From Streptomyces rhizosphaerihabitans (lineage in GTDB: Bacteria > Actinomycetota > Actinomycetes > Streptomycetales > Streptomycetaceae): a DNA stretch of 64,000 bases. The position numbers were made by a program, and so were the translations under genes. Below, one piece after another: positions 16,737 through 26,312 of this stretch. Under the pieces are notes generated by a model. The model searched no databases. It was given only the letters and a program-made list of their open reading frames with translations, and was not told the DNA's origin. Position 1 is the stretch's first letter. Each line of letters begins with the position of its first letter. The stretch is taken from the NCBI RefSeq assembly GCF_025399795.1, contig NZ_JAODTZ010000037.1, positions 1-64,000 of the forward strand, given 5' to 3'.

Positions 16737-19700
16737 TCATTCGGGGGCCCGGACCAGCGTGGGGGCCGTCAGCGGCAGAGCGCCCGCGGAGCGGCCGGCG
16801 AGCACGCGGTAGGGGCCGGGCTGTGTGCGCCACGCGTGCTCGTCCTCGGCCCAGTGACGCAGCGCGCGGGCCGGTACCGACACCGACGCCGTGACCCGCT
16901 CGCCCGGTTCGGCACTCACCGCGGTGTATCCGGCGAGCCATCGTTCCGGACGCTCCAGGGGGCCGGGGGGCCCGGCGAGATAGACCTGGACGACCTCGCG
17001 TCCACGTCGCGGGCCCGTGTTGCGCACCTCGACCCGCACGGTGAACGGCTCTCCGGCCACGATGTCGCCGGGGACGCACAACCCCTCGTACGCCCAGGTG
17101 GTGAAGCCGAGTCCGTGTCCGAACCAGTAGGCCGGTTCACGGTCGTGGCGTGCCCAGGCGCGATAGCCGATGTGCAGGCCCTCGTCGTAGCCGAGGCGTC
17201 CGCCCACGGGCCGGGTGCGGGTGACGGGCGCGTCGGCGAGGGCCGCCGCCCAGGTCGTGGGCAGCCTGCCGCCGGGTTCGGCGCGGCCGAACAGTATGTC
17301 GGCGAGACCCGCGCCTCCTTCCTGTCCGGGGAACCAGACCAGCAGTACGGCACCGGCCCGCGCGCGCCAGGGCAGTTCGACCGGTCCGCCGCTGTTGACG
17401 ACGGCCACCGTCCGCGAGTTGGCGGCGGTCACCGCCCGGACCAGCTCGTCCTGAGCGCCGCCGAGGCCGAGTTCCGTCCGGTCGTAGCCCTCCGACTCGC
17501 CGTGCTCGGTGGTGCCGACGACCACGATCGCCGCGTCCGCGTCGCGAGCGGCCCGCGCCGCGTGGGCCAGGGCCGCCGCGTCGTCGGAGCGCGGTGGTGC
17601 CGCGGTCACCACGGTGGCCCGGCCGGTGCCCGGTGCGAGTTCACGGCGCACCACGACGCGCACCGCGCGTCCGGCCGTGAGCGGCACCCGCACACAGTGG
17701 ACAGGCGGGTTCACGTGGACGACCGCCGGATCGTCGGTCTCCGTGCCGAACTCCCCTTCCAGGAGGACGTGTTCGTCGACCGTGATGCTCATGCGGCCGA
17801 ATCCGCCGGCTCCGAGCGACCACGGCCCCGAAGTTCCCGGAAGCAGGAGGGCGCTGATCTCGACGGTGTGTGCGCCGCGTACGAGCGGTGGCTCCAACTG
17901 ACGTCCGCCGCAGCGGTGTTCGGAGTGCAGTTCACTCCCCGCCGCGTCCAGCAGGCGCAGCCGGACACCGGGGTCGCCCGTGACGGGATCGGTGCACAGG
18001 TCCGGGGTCAGGGGTCCCGGTGGGGCGTCGGTCGAGGGGCCCGGCGCGTACACCACGCGTACGCCCTCGCCGAGCGCGGCTCTGATGCCGTCCAGCGGTG
18101 TGACGACCCGCTCGGGGAAAACTCCCGCGCTGCCGCCGCCCTGGGTGCGCGCCAGGACCGCGTGTACGCCGATCACGGCGATGGTACGCAGCCGGTCGGG
18201 ATCCAGCGGGAGCACACCGCGGTTGTGCAGCAGCACCGCGCTCGCGGCGACGGCCCTGCGCAACAGTGCGCGAGCGCCGCCATGGCCGGAGATGGGCGAG
18301 GCGGCCTTCGGCGAATCCGACGCGAACGACGGTGCCGGCGGGCTCTGCAGTTCCGGCGGTCCCGGCAGTTCCCGCTGTTCCGGCAGCCCTGGCAGCCCCG
18401 GCTGTTCCGGCAGCCCTGGCGGTCCCGGCGGTTCCCGCTGTTCCGGCTGTTCCGGCAGTTCCCGCTGTTCCGGCAGTCCTGGTGGTTCCGGCTGTTCCGG
18501 CGGTCCCGGGGATACCCGCAGTCCCGGCAGTCCCGGCAGTCCTGGCCGTTCCGGCGGTCCCGGCAGTTCCCGCTGTTCCGGCGGTCCCGGCTGTTCCGGT
18601 GGTCCCGGCTGTTCCGGTGGTCCCGGCTGTTCCGGTGGTCCCGGCTGTTCCGGTGGTCCCGGGGATACCCGCAGTCCCGGCAGTCCCGGCAGTGCCGGCC
18701 GTTCCGGCGATTCCGGCGGTCCCGGGGATACCCGCAGTCCCGGCAGTGCCGGCTGCTCCGGCTGCTCCGATACTCCTGGTGATCCCGGCAGTCCCGGGGG
18801 TACCAGCGATCCCGGCAGTCCCGGTGCCGATGTCGGCACCGGCCTCCGCACCAGGTCAGGTGACGACGACGCATCCAGCGCGGACGCCGACTCCCCGAGG
18901 GCACCGCACGCGGCGGCGAGCCCGAGCAGCCGTCGCGCCTTGTCGTCGACGGCCGCGTGCGGAACACGCCCGGTCTCCACGGCTCGCGCCAGCGCCTCCC
19001 CCCAGGCGCTGTCCGGCCCCGGCATCGCGAGGTCGAGTCCGGCGCGCGCGGCCGGGATGCCGGCACGCACCGCACCCCAGTCGGAGACCACCACGCCGTC
19101 GAAGCCCCATTCCCGTTTCAGGGGGTCCGTGAGCAGCGGACTGGCGGTCATCGTGCTGCCGTTGACGCCGTTGTACCCGGCCATGACGACCCGGACGCCG
19201 GCCTCGACAGCTGCCTCGAACGGCGCCAGATACACCTCCCGCAGAACCCGCTCGGACACCCGTACGTCGACGGTCAGCCGGTCGGTCTCGGAGTCGTTGG
19301 CCACGTAGTGCTTGGCGGTGGCGGCCACACCCTGCGCCTGGATCCCTCGGACGAGGGCGGCACCGGCGCGGCCGGTCAGCTCGGGGTCCTCGGAGAAGCA
19401 CTCGAAGTGCCGCCCGCCCAGCGGCGTCCGGTGGAGGTTGAGAGTGGGCGCGAGGACCACGTCGACGCCCTTGCGGCGCGCCTCGGCGGCGAGCAGCCCG
19501 CCGAGACGTTCGATCAGTTCCTCGTCCCACAGGGCGCCGAGCGCGGACACCGACGGCAGCAGCAGGGCGGGATCGCGCTCGTCCCAGGACTGCCCGCGCA
19601 CTCCGGCGGGCCCGTCCGACATGACCATCTCCCGCAGGCCCAGGGCCGGTTCGGCCCGGGTACGCCAGGTGGTCGCGCCGGTCAGCAGCCGGACCTTCTC

Positions 19701-19760
19701 GCGGAGGGTGAGTTTGCCGAGGAGCCGCTCACGCTCGGCCTCGTCGTCCGTCCCCCGCAC
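16737..19760 (-). CDS. GH3 beta-glucosidase with a long Pro/Gly repeat insertion
   Basis: Predicted 1007-residue glycoside hydrolase family 3 enzyme with no signal peptide, probably cytosolic and cleaving imported beta-gluco-oligosaccharides. The N-terminal barrel covers about 1-300, with RHFECFSEDPELTG, KHYVANDSE and the nucleophile Asp227 in VVVSDWGAVRAG. The C-terminal alpha/beta sandwich follows (about 480-1000), contains a PA14-like insertion around HTVEISALLLPG and GFGRMSITVDE, and ends in a fibronectin-like domain. Residues about 311-470 are an unusual Pro-Gly-Glu-Gln repeat exactly at the domain junction. Family members are normally 750-850 residues, so the insert explains the length. 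The GTG at 19760 gives the family N-terminus but touches its GGAGGT; a GTG at 19796 inside the operator is the alternative. Confidence 0.9.
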   Translation of the reverse strand: MRGTDDEAERERLLGKLTLREKVRLLTGATTWRTRAEPALGLREMVMSDGPAGVRGQSWDERDPALLLPSVSALGALWDEELIERLGGLLAAEARRKGVDVVLAPTLNLHRTPLGGRHFECFSEDPELTGRAGAALVRGIQAQGVAATAKHYVANDSETDRLTVDVRVSERVLREVYLAPFEAAVEAGVRVVMAGYNGVNGSTMTASPLLTDPLKREWGFDGVVVSDWGAVRAGIPAARAGLDLAMPGPDSAWGEALARAVETGRVPHAAVDDKARRLLGLAAACGALGESASALDASSSPDLVRRPVPTSAPGLPGSLVPPGLPGSPGVSEQPEQPALPGLRVSPGPPESPERPALPGLPGLRVSPGPPEQPGPPEQPGPPEQPGPPEQPGPPEQRELPGPPERPGLPGLPGLRVSPGPPEQPEPPGLPEQRELPEQPEQREPPGPPGLPEQPGLPGLPEQRELPGPPELQSPPAPSFASDSPKAASPISGHGGARALLRRAVAASAVLLHNRGVLPLDPDRLRTIAVIGVHAVLARTQGGGSAGVFPERVVTPLDGIRAALGEGVRVVYAPGPSTDAPPGPLTPDLCTDPVTGDPGVRLRLLDAAGSELHSEHRCGGRQLEPPLVRGAHTVEISALLLPGTSGPWSLGAGGFGRMSITVDEHVLLEGEFGTETDDPAVVHVNPPVHCVRVPLTAGRAVRVVVRRELAPGTGRATVVTAAPPRSDDAAALAHAARAARDADAAIVVVGTTEHGESEGYDRTELGLGGAQDELVRAVTAANSRTVAVVNSGGPVELPWRARAGAVLLVWFPGQEGGAGLADILFGRAEPGGRLPTTWAAALADAPVTRTRPVGGRLGYDEGLHIGYRAWARHDREPAYWFGHGLGFTTWAYEGLCVPGDIVAGEPFTVRVEVRNTGPRRGREVVQVYLAGPPGPLERPERWLAGYTAVSAEPGERVTASVSVPARALRHWAEDEHAWRTQPGPYRVLAGRSAGALPLTAPTLVRAPE
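18345..18830 (-). repeat. In-frame 9/18-bp tandem repeat array inside GH3 gene
   Basis: About 480 bp of degenerate 9-bp units of type CCGGRNNNN read on the minus strand. The most regular block has four adjacent 18-bp copies of CCGGGACCACCGGAACAG, encoding PGPPEQ, at about 18586-18660. Variants encode PGLPGLP, PEQREL and GLRVSPGPPE. The period is always a multiple of three, so the GH3 frame is kept. Gly falls every third residue in some blocks (PGLPGLPGL) and every sixth in others, so it is collagen-like only in part. Confidence 0.95.
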
Positions 19761-19778
19761 ACCTCCGGCCCCATTCCC

Positions 19779-19794
19779 GGGAGAGCGCTCTCCC
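19779..19794. promoter_or_regulatory. LacI-type operator site 2 (before GH3)
   Basis: Perfect 16-bp palindrome GGGAGAGCGCTCTCCC between the discoidin-glycosidase stop (19808) and the GH3 start (19760). Its position fits repression of GH3 by the neighbouring LacI protein. Confidence 0.85.
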
Positions 19795-19807
19795 ACGGTT
19801 TCGCGAT

Positions 19808-21556
19808 TCAGTTGTAGACCCCGAACTCGTACAGCGAGTAACCCCAACCGGTCCCTCGGGCCGTGCCGTTGACCCGTACATAGCGGCCGGTGCCGGACAC
19901 GTCGAGGTCGTCGACGCCGCCGTTGCCGTCGGTGACCGTGCGGACGGTCGTCCAGTTCTGCCCGTCGTCCGAGGTCTGCACGGTATAGGCCTTGGCGTAC
20001 GAGGTCTCCCAGACCAGTTGCACATGCCGGAACGCGGTGCGGGTGCCGAGGTCGACCCGCAGCCACTGGGGGTCGCTCCAGTCGCTGGCCCAGCGGGTAT
20101 TGAGGTTGCCGTCGACGGCGCCCGCCGCGGTGCAGGGACAGTCGCCGCCGCCCGTCTGGTACGAGGAGGCGGTGGCCGGCTTGCCGAGGGCGACGTTCGT
20201 GCCGCTCGGGGTGGGCGGCACCACCCGCACGGAGCGGGTCTCGACACCGACGTTGCCCTTGCCGTCCTTGGCCTTGACGTAGAACTTCCAGACACCGGGC
20301 CGGTCCGGCGCGGTCACCCGGAGCCTGCCGCCGCCGAGGTCGGTGAAGGGCAGCGAGTTCAGCTGTTTGCCCTGGTCGATGTACATGCTGTTGTCCAGCA
20401 CCTCGTAGGTGATCGGATCTCCGTCGGGGTCCGTGGCCTTGACGGCGAGCGTGAGGTCGCGGCCGGCGGGCACCTTGCCCGCGTCCCCCTCGACGGCCAG
20501 GTCGGTGATGACCGGCGGGGTGTTGTCCCGGGAGGTGTCCGCGCCGTACGCCTTCTTCACCGCGTAGTACGACAGCCGCTTCTCGCCCGCGGGCAGCAGG
20601 TTGAACCAGATGCCGCCGAAGTCGTACTCGGTCCCGTAGTGGAACATCGTGGCGCCGAGGGCGACGCCCTGGTGTCCGGTGACGCAGTTCCACGCCCGGG
20701 TGTAGCCGTCGGCCTTCGCCCGGTCGGTGGGTTCGGCGGGGACGCCGTTGGCGTCGTCCGGGACCTCCCACTCTCCCGCGGGACCGGTTTCGGTCACGAT
20801 GTAGGGCTTGGTGTAACCACCTTGCTGCCAGGCCGACTTGATGTCGCAGACCGCGTTGTAGGCGTTCACCGCGTACAGGTCGAGGTCGGGCGCGTTCCGC
20901 TTGTAGTAGGGCCAGGCACCGGTCCACGCGTCGGTGGAGGTGACGGGGTGGTTGGGGTCGACGGCGTGGATCTTCTTGGTGATGTCGTTCACGAGCGTGG
21001 TGTAGGCGTCCCGCTGGCGCTCCAACTCGGCGCCGCTGTAGCAGTTCTGGAGTCCGAGCACGGACTCGTTACCGACATCCCACATCAGGACGCCTGGGTT
21101 GTCCTTGTAGGCGGCGGCCCATTGGGGGAACTCGGTGAGTACCTGGTTCTTGTAGCCGGTGTCCGTCAGATAGTTCACACAGCCGCCGCTGCCAGGACCG
21201 CCTCCGGGCTGCAGCCAGAAGCCGCCGATCACCCTGATGCCCTGGGCCGCCGCCGCGTCGAACAGGGGCTTGCTGGAGGCGTCGGTGCCCCAGGTGCGGA
21301 CGGTGTTGACGCCCATCGACTTCAGGTCGGGCATGTAGCGCCCCGCGTCGGCGACGGCCGGCCCCCAGGTGAGGCCCTTGATCTGGTACGGGCTTCCGTC
21401 GACGGTCAGCTGCCAGTTGCCCTGCGAGCCGGTGACCTTGACGACGCCGCCGGCGGCCTGGGCCGGCTGGGAGGGCAGAACGAGTGCTCCCGCGGCGAGC
21501 AGGCCCGCGGTGAGGGGCGCCGCGACACGGCGCCGGGTGGTACGCGATCCGGTCAT
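19808..21556 (-). CDS. Secreted clan-A glycoside hydrolase with C-terminal discoidin/CBM32 domain
   Basis: Predicted 582-residue exported glycosidase. A signal peptide with an Arg-rich start (MTGSRTTRRRVAA) ends near AQAAGG (about residue 35). The catalytic barrel (about 40-345) begins QIKGLTWGPAVADAGRYMPDL and shows the clan GH-A pair: acid/base in WDVGNES and nucleophile in IVTETGPAGEWE. A linker/Ig-like domain (about 350-440, ITDLAVEGDAGKVPAGRD) leads to an F5/8-type discoidin domain (about 445-582, NVALGKPATASSYQ ... WASDWSDPQWLRVDLG), which usually binds sugars. I cannot assign the GH family; GH2-like or GH5-like barrels are possible. Operator context places it in beta-1,3-glucan use. 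Confidence 0.82.
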   Translation of the reverse strand: MTGSRTTRRRVAAPLTAGLLAAGALVLPSQPAQAAGGVVKVTGSQGNWQLTVDGSPYQIKGLTWGPAVADAGRYMPDLKSMGVNTVRTWGTDASSKPLFDAAAAQGIRVIGGFWLQPGGGPGSGGCVNYLTDTGYKNQVLTEFPQWAAAYKDNPGVLMWDVGNESVLGLQNCYSGAELERQRDAYTTLVNDITKKIHAVDPNHPVTSTDAWTGAWPYYKRNAPDLDLYAVNAYNAVCDIKSAWQQGGYTKPYIVTETGPAGEWEVPDDANGVPAEPTDRAKADGYTRAWNCVTGHQGVALGATMFHYGTEYDFGGIWFNLLPAGEKRLSYYAVKKAYGADTSRDNTPPVITDLAVEGDAGKVPAGRDLTLAVKATDPDGDPITYEVLDNSMYIDQGKQLNSLPFTDLGGGRLRVTAPDRPGVWKFYVKAKDGKGNVGVETRSVRVVPPTPSGTNVALGKPATASSYQTGGGDCPCTAAGAVDGNLNTRWASDWSDPQWLRVDLGTRTAFRHVQLVWETSYAKAYTVQTSDDGQNWTTVRTVTDGNGGVDDLDVSGTGRYVRVNGTARGTGWGYSLYEFGVYN

Positions 21557-21694
21557 GAGAGTCCGTCCGGTGTACGGGTGGGGAGGTGCCGGGGAAGGGG
21601 TGCGGGTGCGGAGGTACGGGTGCGCGGGGCGACGGGGACGGACGGTCCCGCCGGCCGGGTGTGCGCCGGACCGGCGGAACGCGTCCGCGTCGCC

Positions 21695-22789
21695 TCAGGG
21701 AAGCCGGTAGTTCACGTCGAGTGCCGCGCCCGCCTCGGGATGCGTCTGGTCGTAGCCGCGGGCGTCGCACTGGAGCCCGCCCACGACGCAGTGGTCGACG
21801 AGCGCCTTCTGTGTCGCCGGGTCCCACGCGTTGAAGAAGTCGTAGTGGAACGAGTAGCCGGCACCGCTCGAAAGCCTGACCTGTGACATGTCACCGTTGA
21901 CCGGGAAGGCCATCTTGAACTCGATCATCGGCAGCGCGACCGGGTGGTCGTCCGGGCAGATGTTGTTGTTGGTGCCGGGGTTGACCACCGGATAGGCCAT
22001 ATGGCTCTGGTGGTTGGGGGTGTCCAGATACTTGCCGTCCCAACAACTCGGTGCCTGGAAACGGATGTTGAGCTGGACGTCGGCCCTGTTCGGGCACTGC
22101 TGCGGGAAGTCGATGTTGAAGAAGCTGTCGCCGCACTCCCAGCCCTCCACGAAGCCGTGGTGGTTGCGGAAGTCGGCCGCCGACTGCATGGGACTGCCGA
22201 CGACGAAGCGCAGACCCTTCGGGAAGGGGCGCACGCTGGTGTAGTCGGTGACCCCTGCCTTGTAGTAGATGACCTGGGGGCCCACCGGCAGCACGGGCGT
22301 GTTGCCGTTGAGCAGGGTCGGCATCCAGTAGGCCGACTTGTCACCGGGGGCCCGGCAGGTGGTCCCGCCGGCGTCGAGCGAGGCGGTGGTGCTGGCCGCG
22401 CCCGTGGTGGTGTTGCCCATGAAGGTGTGGTCGTGCGACTTGCCCGGCTGACCGGGGTAGACGATCGGGTCGTCCGGCCGGGTGTGGGACACCGAACAGT
22501 TCGCCTGGAACTCGTGGAAGTAGCGGTGCGCCGGCTCCGCCTTGGACGGGACGACACCGGTCACCTGCGGATTCGCCGGGATGTAGCCGTCGCCGTCCGG
22601 ATCCTCGGGCGAGGAGAGCGTGGAGGCGGCCATCGCGTGCGCCGCGTGCACGGCCGGCGCACCGGCCACGGACGCCGCCGGGCGGGACGAGGGGTCGGCG
22701 CTCATCGCCACTCCGGCCAGGCCGAGCGAGGTCAGCACCAGCGCGCTGGACATCAGGATTCCTGAGACGATCTTCGATCTCCGTGCCAT
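21695..22789 (-). CDS. Secreted DUF1996 domain protein
   Basis: Predicted 364-residue exported protein. A signal peptide (ARRSKIVSGILMSSALVLTSLGLAGVAMS) spans residues 1-31, then a low-complexity Ala/Ser linker, then the DUF1996 domain from about residue 85 to the end. Typical marks are ANCSVSHTRPDDPIVYPGQPGKSHDHTFMGN, SAYWMPTL, VEGWECGDSFFNIDFPQQCP and PSCWDGKYLD. There are six or more Cys and many His, so disulfides or metal binding are possible. The domain is best known from fungi and Streptomyces and has no established function. The ATG follows GGAGG. The perfect LacI-type operator upstream links it to glucan enzymes. Confidence 0.88.
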   Translation of the reverse strand: MARRSKIVSGILMSSALVLTSLGLAGVAMSADPSSRPAASVAGAPAVHAAHAMAASTLSSPEDPDGDGYIPANPQVTGVVPSKAEPAHRYFHEFQANCSVSHTRPDDPIVYPGQPGKSHDHTFMGNTTTGAASTTASLDAGGTTCRAPGDKSAYWMPTLLNGNTPVLPVGPQVIYYKAGVTDYTSVRPFPKGLRFVVGSPMQSAADFRNHHGFVEGWECGDSFFNIDFPQQCPNRADVQLNIRFQAPSCWDGKYLDTPNHQSHMAYPVVNPGTNNNICPDDHPVALPMIEFKMAFPVNGDMSQVRLSSGAGYSFHYDFFNAWDPATQKALVDHCVVGGLQCDARGYDQTHPEAGAALDVNYRLP

Positions 22790-22904
22790 GGAGACCTCCT
22801 GCCACGTCGATGGGGACGGTGGGGGTCGGGCGGCCGTCAGCGGCGGTGAGCACAGTGCCGCTGGGGCCGCCCGCGTGACGGTCCATCACATGTGTCGAGG
22901 AAAA

Positions 22905-22922
22905 CGGGAGAGCGCTCTCCCG
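22905..22922. promoter_or_regulatory. LacI-type operator site 3 (before DUF1996)
   Basis: Perfect 18-bp palindrome CGGGAGAGCGCTCTCCCG, 116 bases upstream of the DUF1996 start. On the minus strand a TTGACA -35 element (22953-22958) and a CAACACT-like -10 lie just before it, so the operator would cover the start of transcription. Confidence 0.85.
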
Positions 22923-23124
22923 CCGAGGAGTGTTGTGGCGGTTGCGCAACAGTGTCAAGGGAGTTGACTAAGGATCACGACGACGGCGATGTGCGCACCT
23001 CTTGAACACAATCCCAGAGCCGTAGCCGATCTCCGTTTGAGCCCATAGAGGCATGAACCATCTGAAATCCATACCGAGTTGGCACCCTCCCGCGCAACAA
23101 CATCCCGGACTCCGGTCACAACTC

Positions 23125-23176
23125 TTGACGTGTCGTTCACCTGGATGAAGCATGCATCGGCGAGAGAGCGCTCCCC
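23125..23176 (+). promoter_or_regulatory. Promoter and degenerate LacI-type operator site 4 (before GH55)
   Basis: TTGACG (23125-23130) is a good -35. A weak -10 around 23148-23157 precedes GAGAGCGCTCCC (about 23164-23175), which matches the operator core GAGCGCTC and differs from the consensus at one arm position. The ATG is at 23222 after AGGAG. Confidence 0.6.
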
Positions 23177-23221
23177 AGTACCTCCCATCGTTCACTTCCT
23201 GAACCAGGAGAGTCGCCCCCC

Positions 23222-25039
<1,818 letters not shown>

Positions 25040-25061
25040 CCGCCCCGCGCGGAGCCTGACG

Positions 25062-26312
25062 TCAGCAGGACGCCAGGCTCTTGAGGTCCACCGCGTCGGC
25101 CATCGCCTGCATCCCCTTGTCGTTGGGGTGCAGGTGATCGCCGCCGTCGAAGAACGGCAGGATCAGCTGCGGGTCGTACGGATTGCGCGTGATCCTGTCG
25201 AAATCCGTCACGGCGTCGAGCGCGCCGCTGTTCCTGATCCAGTCGTTGACGCCCTGGCGCACGGCCTCGGAGGCGGCGTCGTAGTCGGACCAGCCCTTGA
25301 ACGGCATGACGGTCGCGCCGACGACACATTTGCCCGCCGCGTGGGCCCGGTCGATGATCTGCCGATAGCCGGCGATCATGTCGTCCACCGTGACACCGGT
25401 ATGGGCCTTGATGTCGTTGATGCCTTCGAAAAGGAAGACCGTGCGGACCCCGGGGTGGGAAAGGACGTCACGCCGGAGTCTGTTCACGGCGGCCTGCCCG
25501 GCGCCGTCCGCGAGCACCTTGTTGGCCGAGATCCCCGCGTTCGCCACCCCCTTCACGGTGAGCCCGGACGCGGCCTGGAGCCGCCGGGACAGATAGTCGG
25601 GCCAGCGGCGGTTCTCGTCCGTGGTCGAGGCCCATCCGTCGGTGATGGAGTCGCCGAGGGTCACCACCGAGCCGACCTCCGCGGACGTCTCCACGTCGAC
25701 CGCGTCCAGCCAGTACCAGGAGCCCATCGGATCGGTCCAGTTGGTTGCGCCCTCTTCGGCCGCGTGGTCGCCCGCGGTCGCGTAGTTGGTCTGCATGGCC
25801 ATGCCGTGGCCGGTGGTCGGTCCCTGGGCGCCGGTCACGTACAGGCTGATGACCAGGTCGCTCCGGTCGGCCAGCTTTCCGGGCAGCGGATCGCTGAGCA
25901 CGGTCTCGCCTGCCGGGACGGTGACGGACTCGGCCCCTCCGAACGACAGCTGCCGGTTGGAACCATGGACCAGCTCCGCACCCTGCTTCCGCAGCCCGGC
26001 GTACGCGCTCGCGAAGGTCACCGGGTGCTCGCCGAAAGCGTTGGACAGCCGGATCCGCATGTTCGTGCCGCCGACGCTGGTACGCACGATCAGCCGGTAG
26101 CTGCGGTCGGCGGGGCCCGCGCCCTGCCGGTCGGCACTGGCGCCCCAGGTGACCACGGAGTGCTTCGCCTGCGACACGGCGACAGGCGTCACCGGCGTGT
26201 CCGACGAGGCCTGCGGCTGCGCGACCGCCGGGGCGGCCAGGGGTCCGCAGACCGCGAGGAGCAGCGCCGACACGACGCCCACGGCGCGGCGGCGTAACCG
26301 GGCGCCGCTCAT
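25062..26312 (-). CDS. Secreted SGNH/GDSL hydrolase (esterase)
   Basis: Predicted 416-residue exported esterase. A signal peptide (RRRAVGVVSALLLAVCGPLAAPAVA) covers about residues 6-31. The first half is a beta-rich domain; the SGNH catalytic fold follows with block I GDSITDG (nucleophile Ser), block III FLFEGINDIK (Asn) and block V DGGDHLHPN (catalytic Asp and His). Such enzymes deacetylate plant polysaccharides or cleave other esters. Its ATG overlaps the GH95 stop (ATGA), so it is translationally coupled to that gene and likely helps to debranch the same glycan. Confidence 0.9.
   Translation of the reverse strand: MSGARLRRRAVGVVSALLLAVCGPLAAPAVAQPQASSDTPVTPVAVSQAKHSVVTWGASADRQGAGPADRSYRLIVRTSVGGTNMRIRLSNAFGEHPVTFASAYAGLRKQGAELVHGSNRQLSFGGAESVTVPAGETVLSDPLPGKLADRSDLVISLYVTGAQGPTTGHGMAMQTNYATAGDHAAEEGATNWTDPMGSWYWLDAVDVETSAEVGSVVTLGDSITDGWASTTDENRRWPDYLSRRLQAASGLTVKGVANAGISANKVLADGAGQAAVNRLRRDVLSHPGVRTVFLFEGINDIKAHTGVTVDDMIAGYRQIIDRAHAAGKCVVGATVMPFKGWSDYDAASEAVRQGVNDWIRNSGALDAVTDFDRITRNPYDPQLILPFFDGGDHLHPNDKGMQAMADAVDLKSLASC

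Noticed and set aside
15591..18782. 1063-residue plus-strand frame across the LacI and GH3 genes
   Set aside because: Antisense shadow of two well-supported genes; composition is Arg/Gly/His-rich as expected for such shadows.
18266..19132. Plus-strand Val-Pro-Ala repeat frame
   Set aside because: Same repeat array read in another frame. No ribosome site or homologous domain.
17980..19308. Plus-strand 442-residue Gly/Ser-rich frame over the GH3 gene
   Set aside because: It exists because the 9-bp repeat has no stops. Outside the array its codons do not follow third-position GC bias and it is antisense to a clear GH3 enzyme.
20018..21886. 622-residue plus-strand frame opposite the discoidin glycosidase
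   Set aside because: Val/Gly/Arg-rich antisense frame with no domain; the minus-strand enzyme has signal peptide and catalytic motifs.
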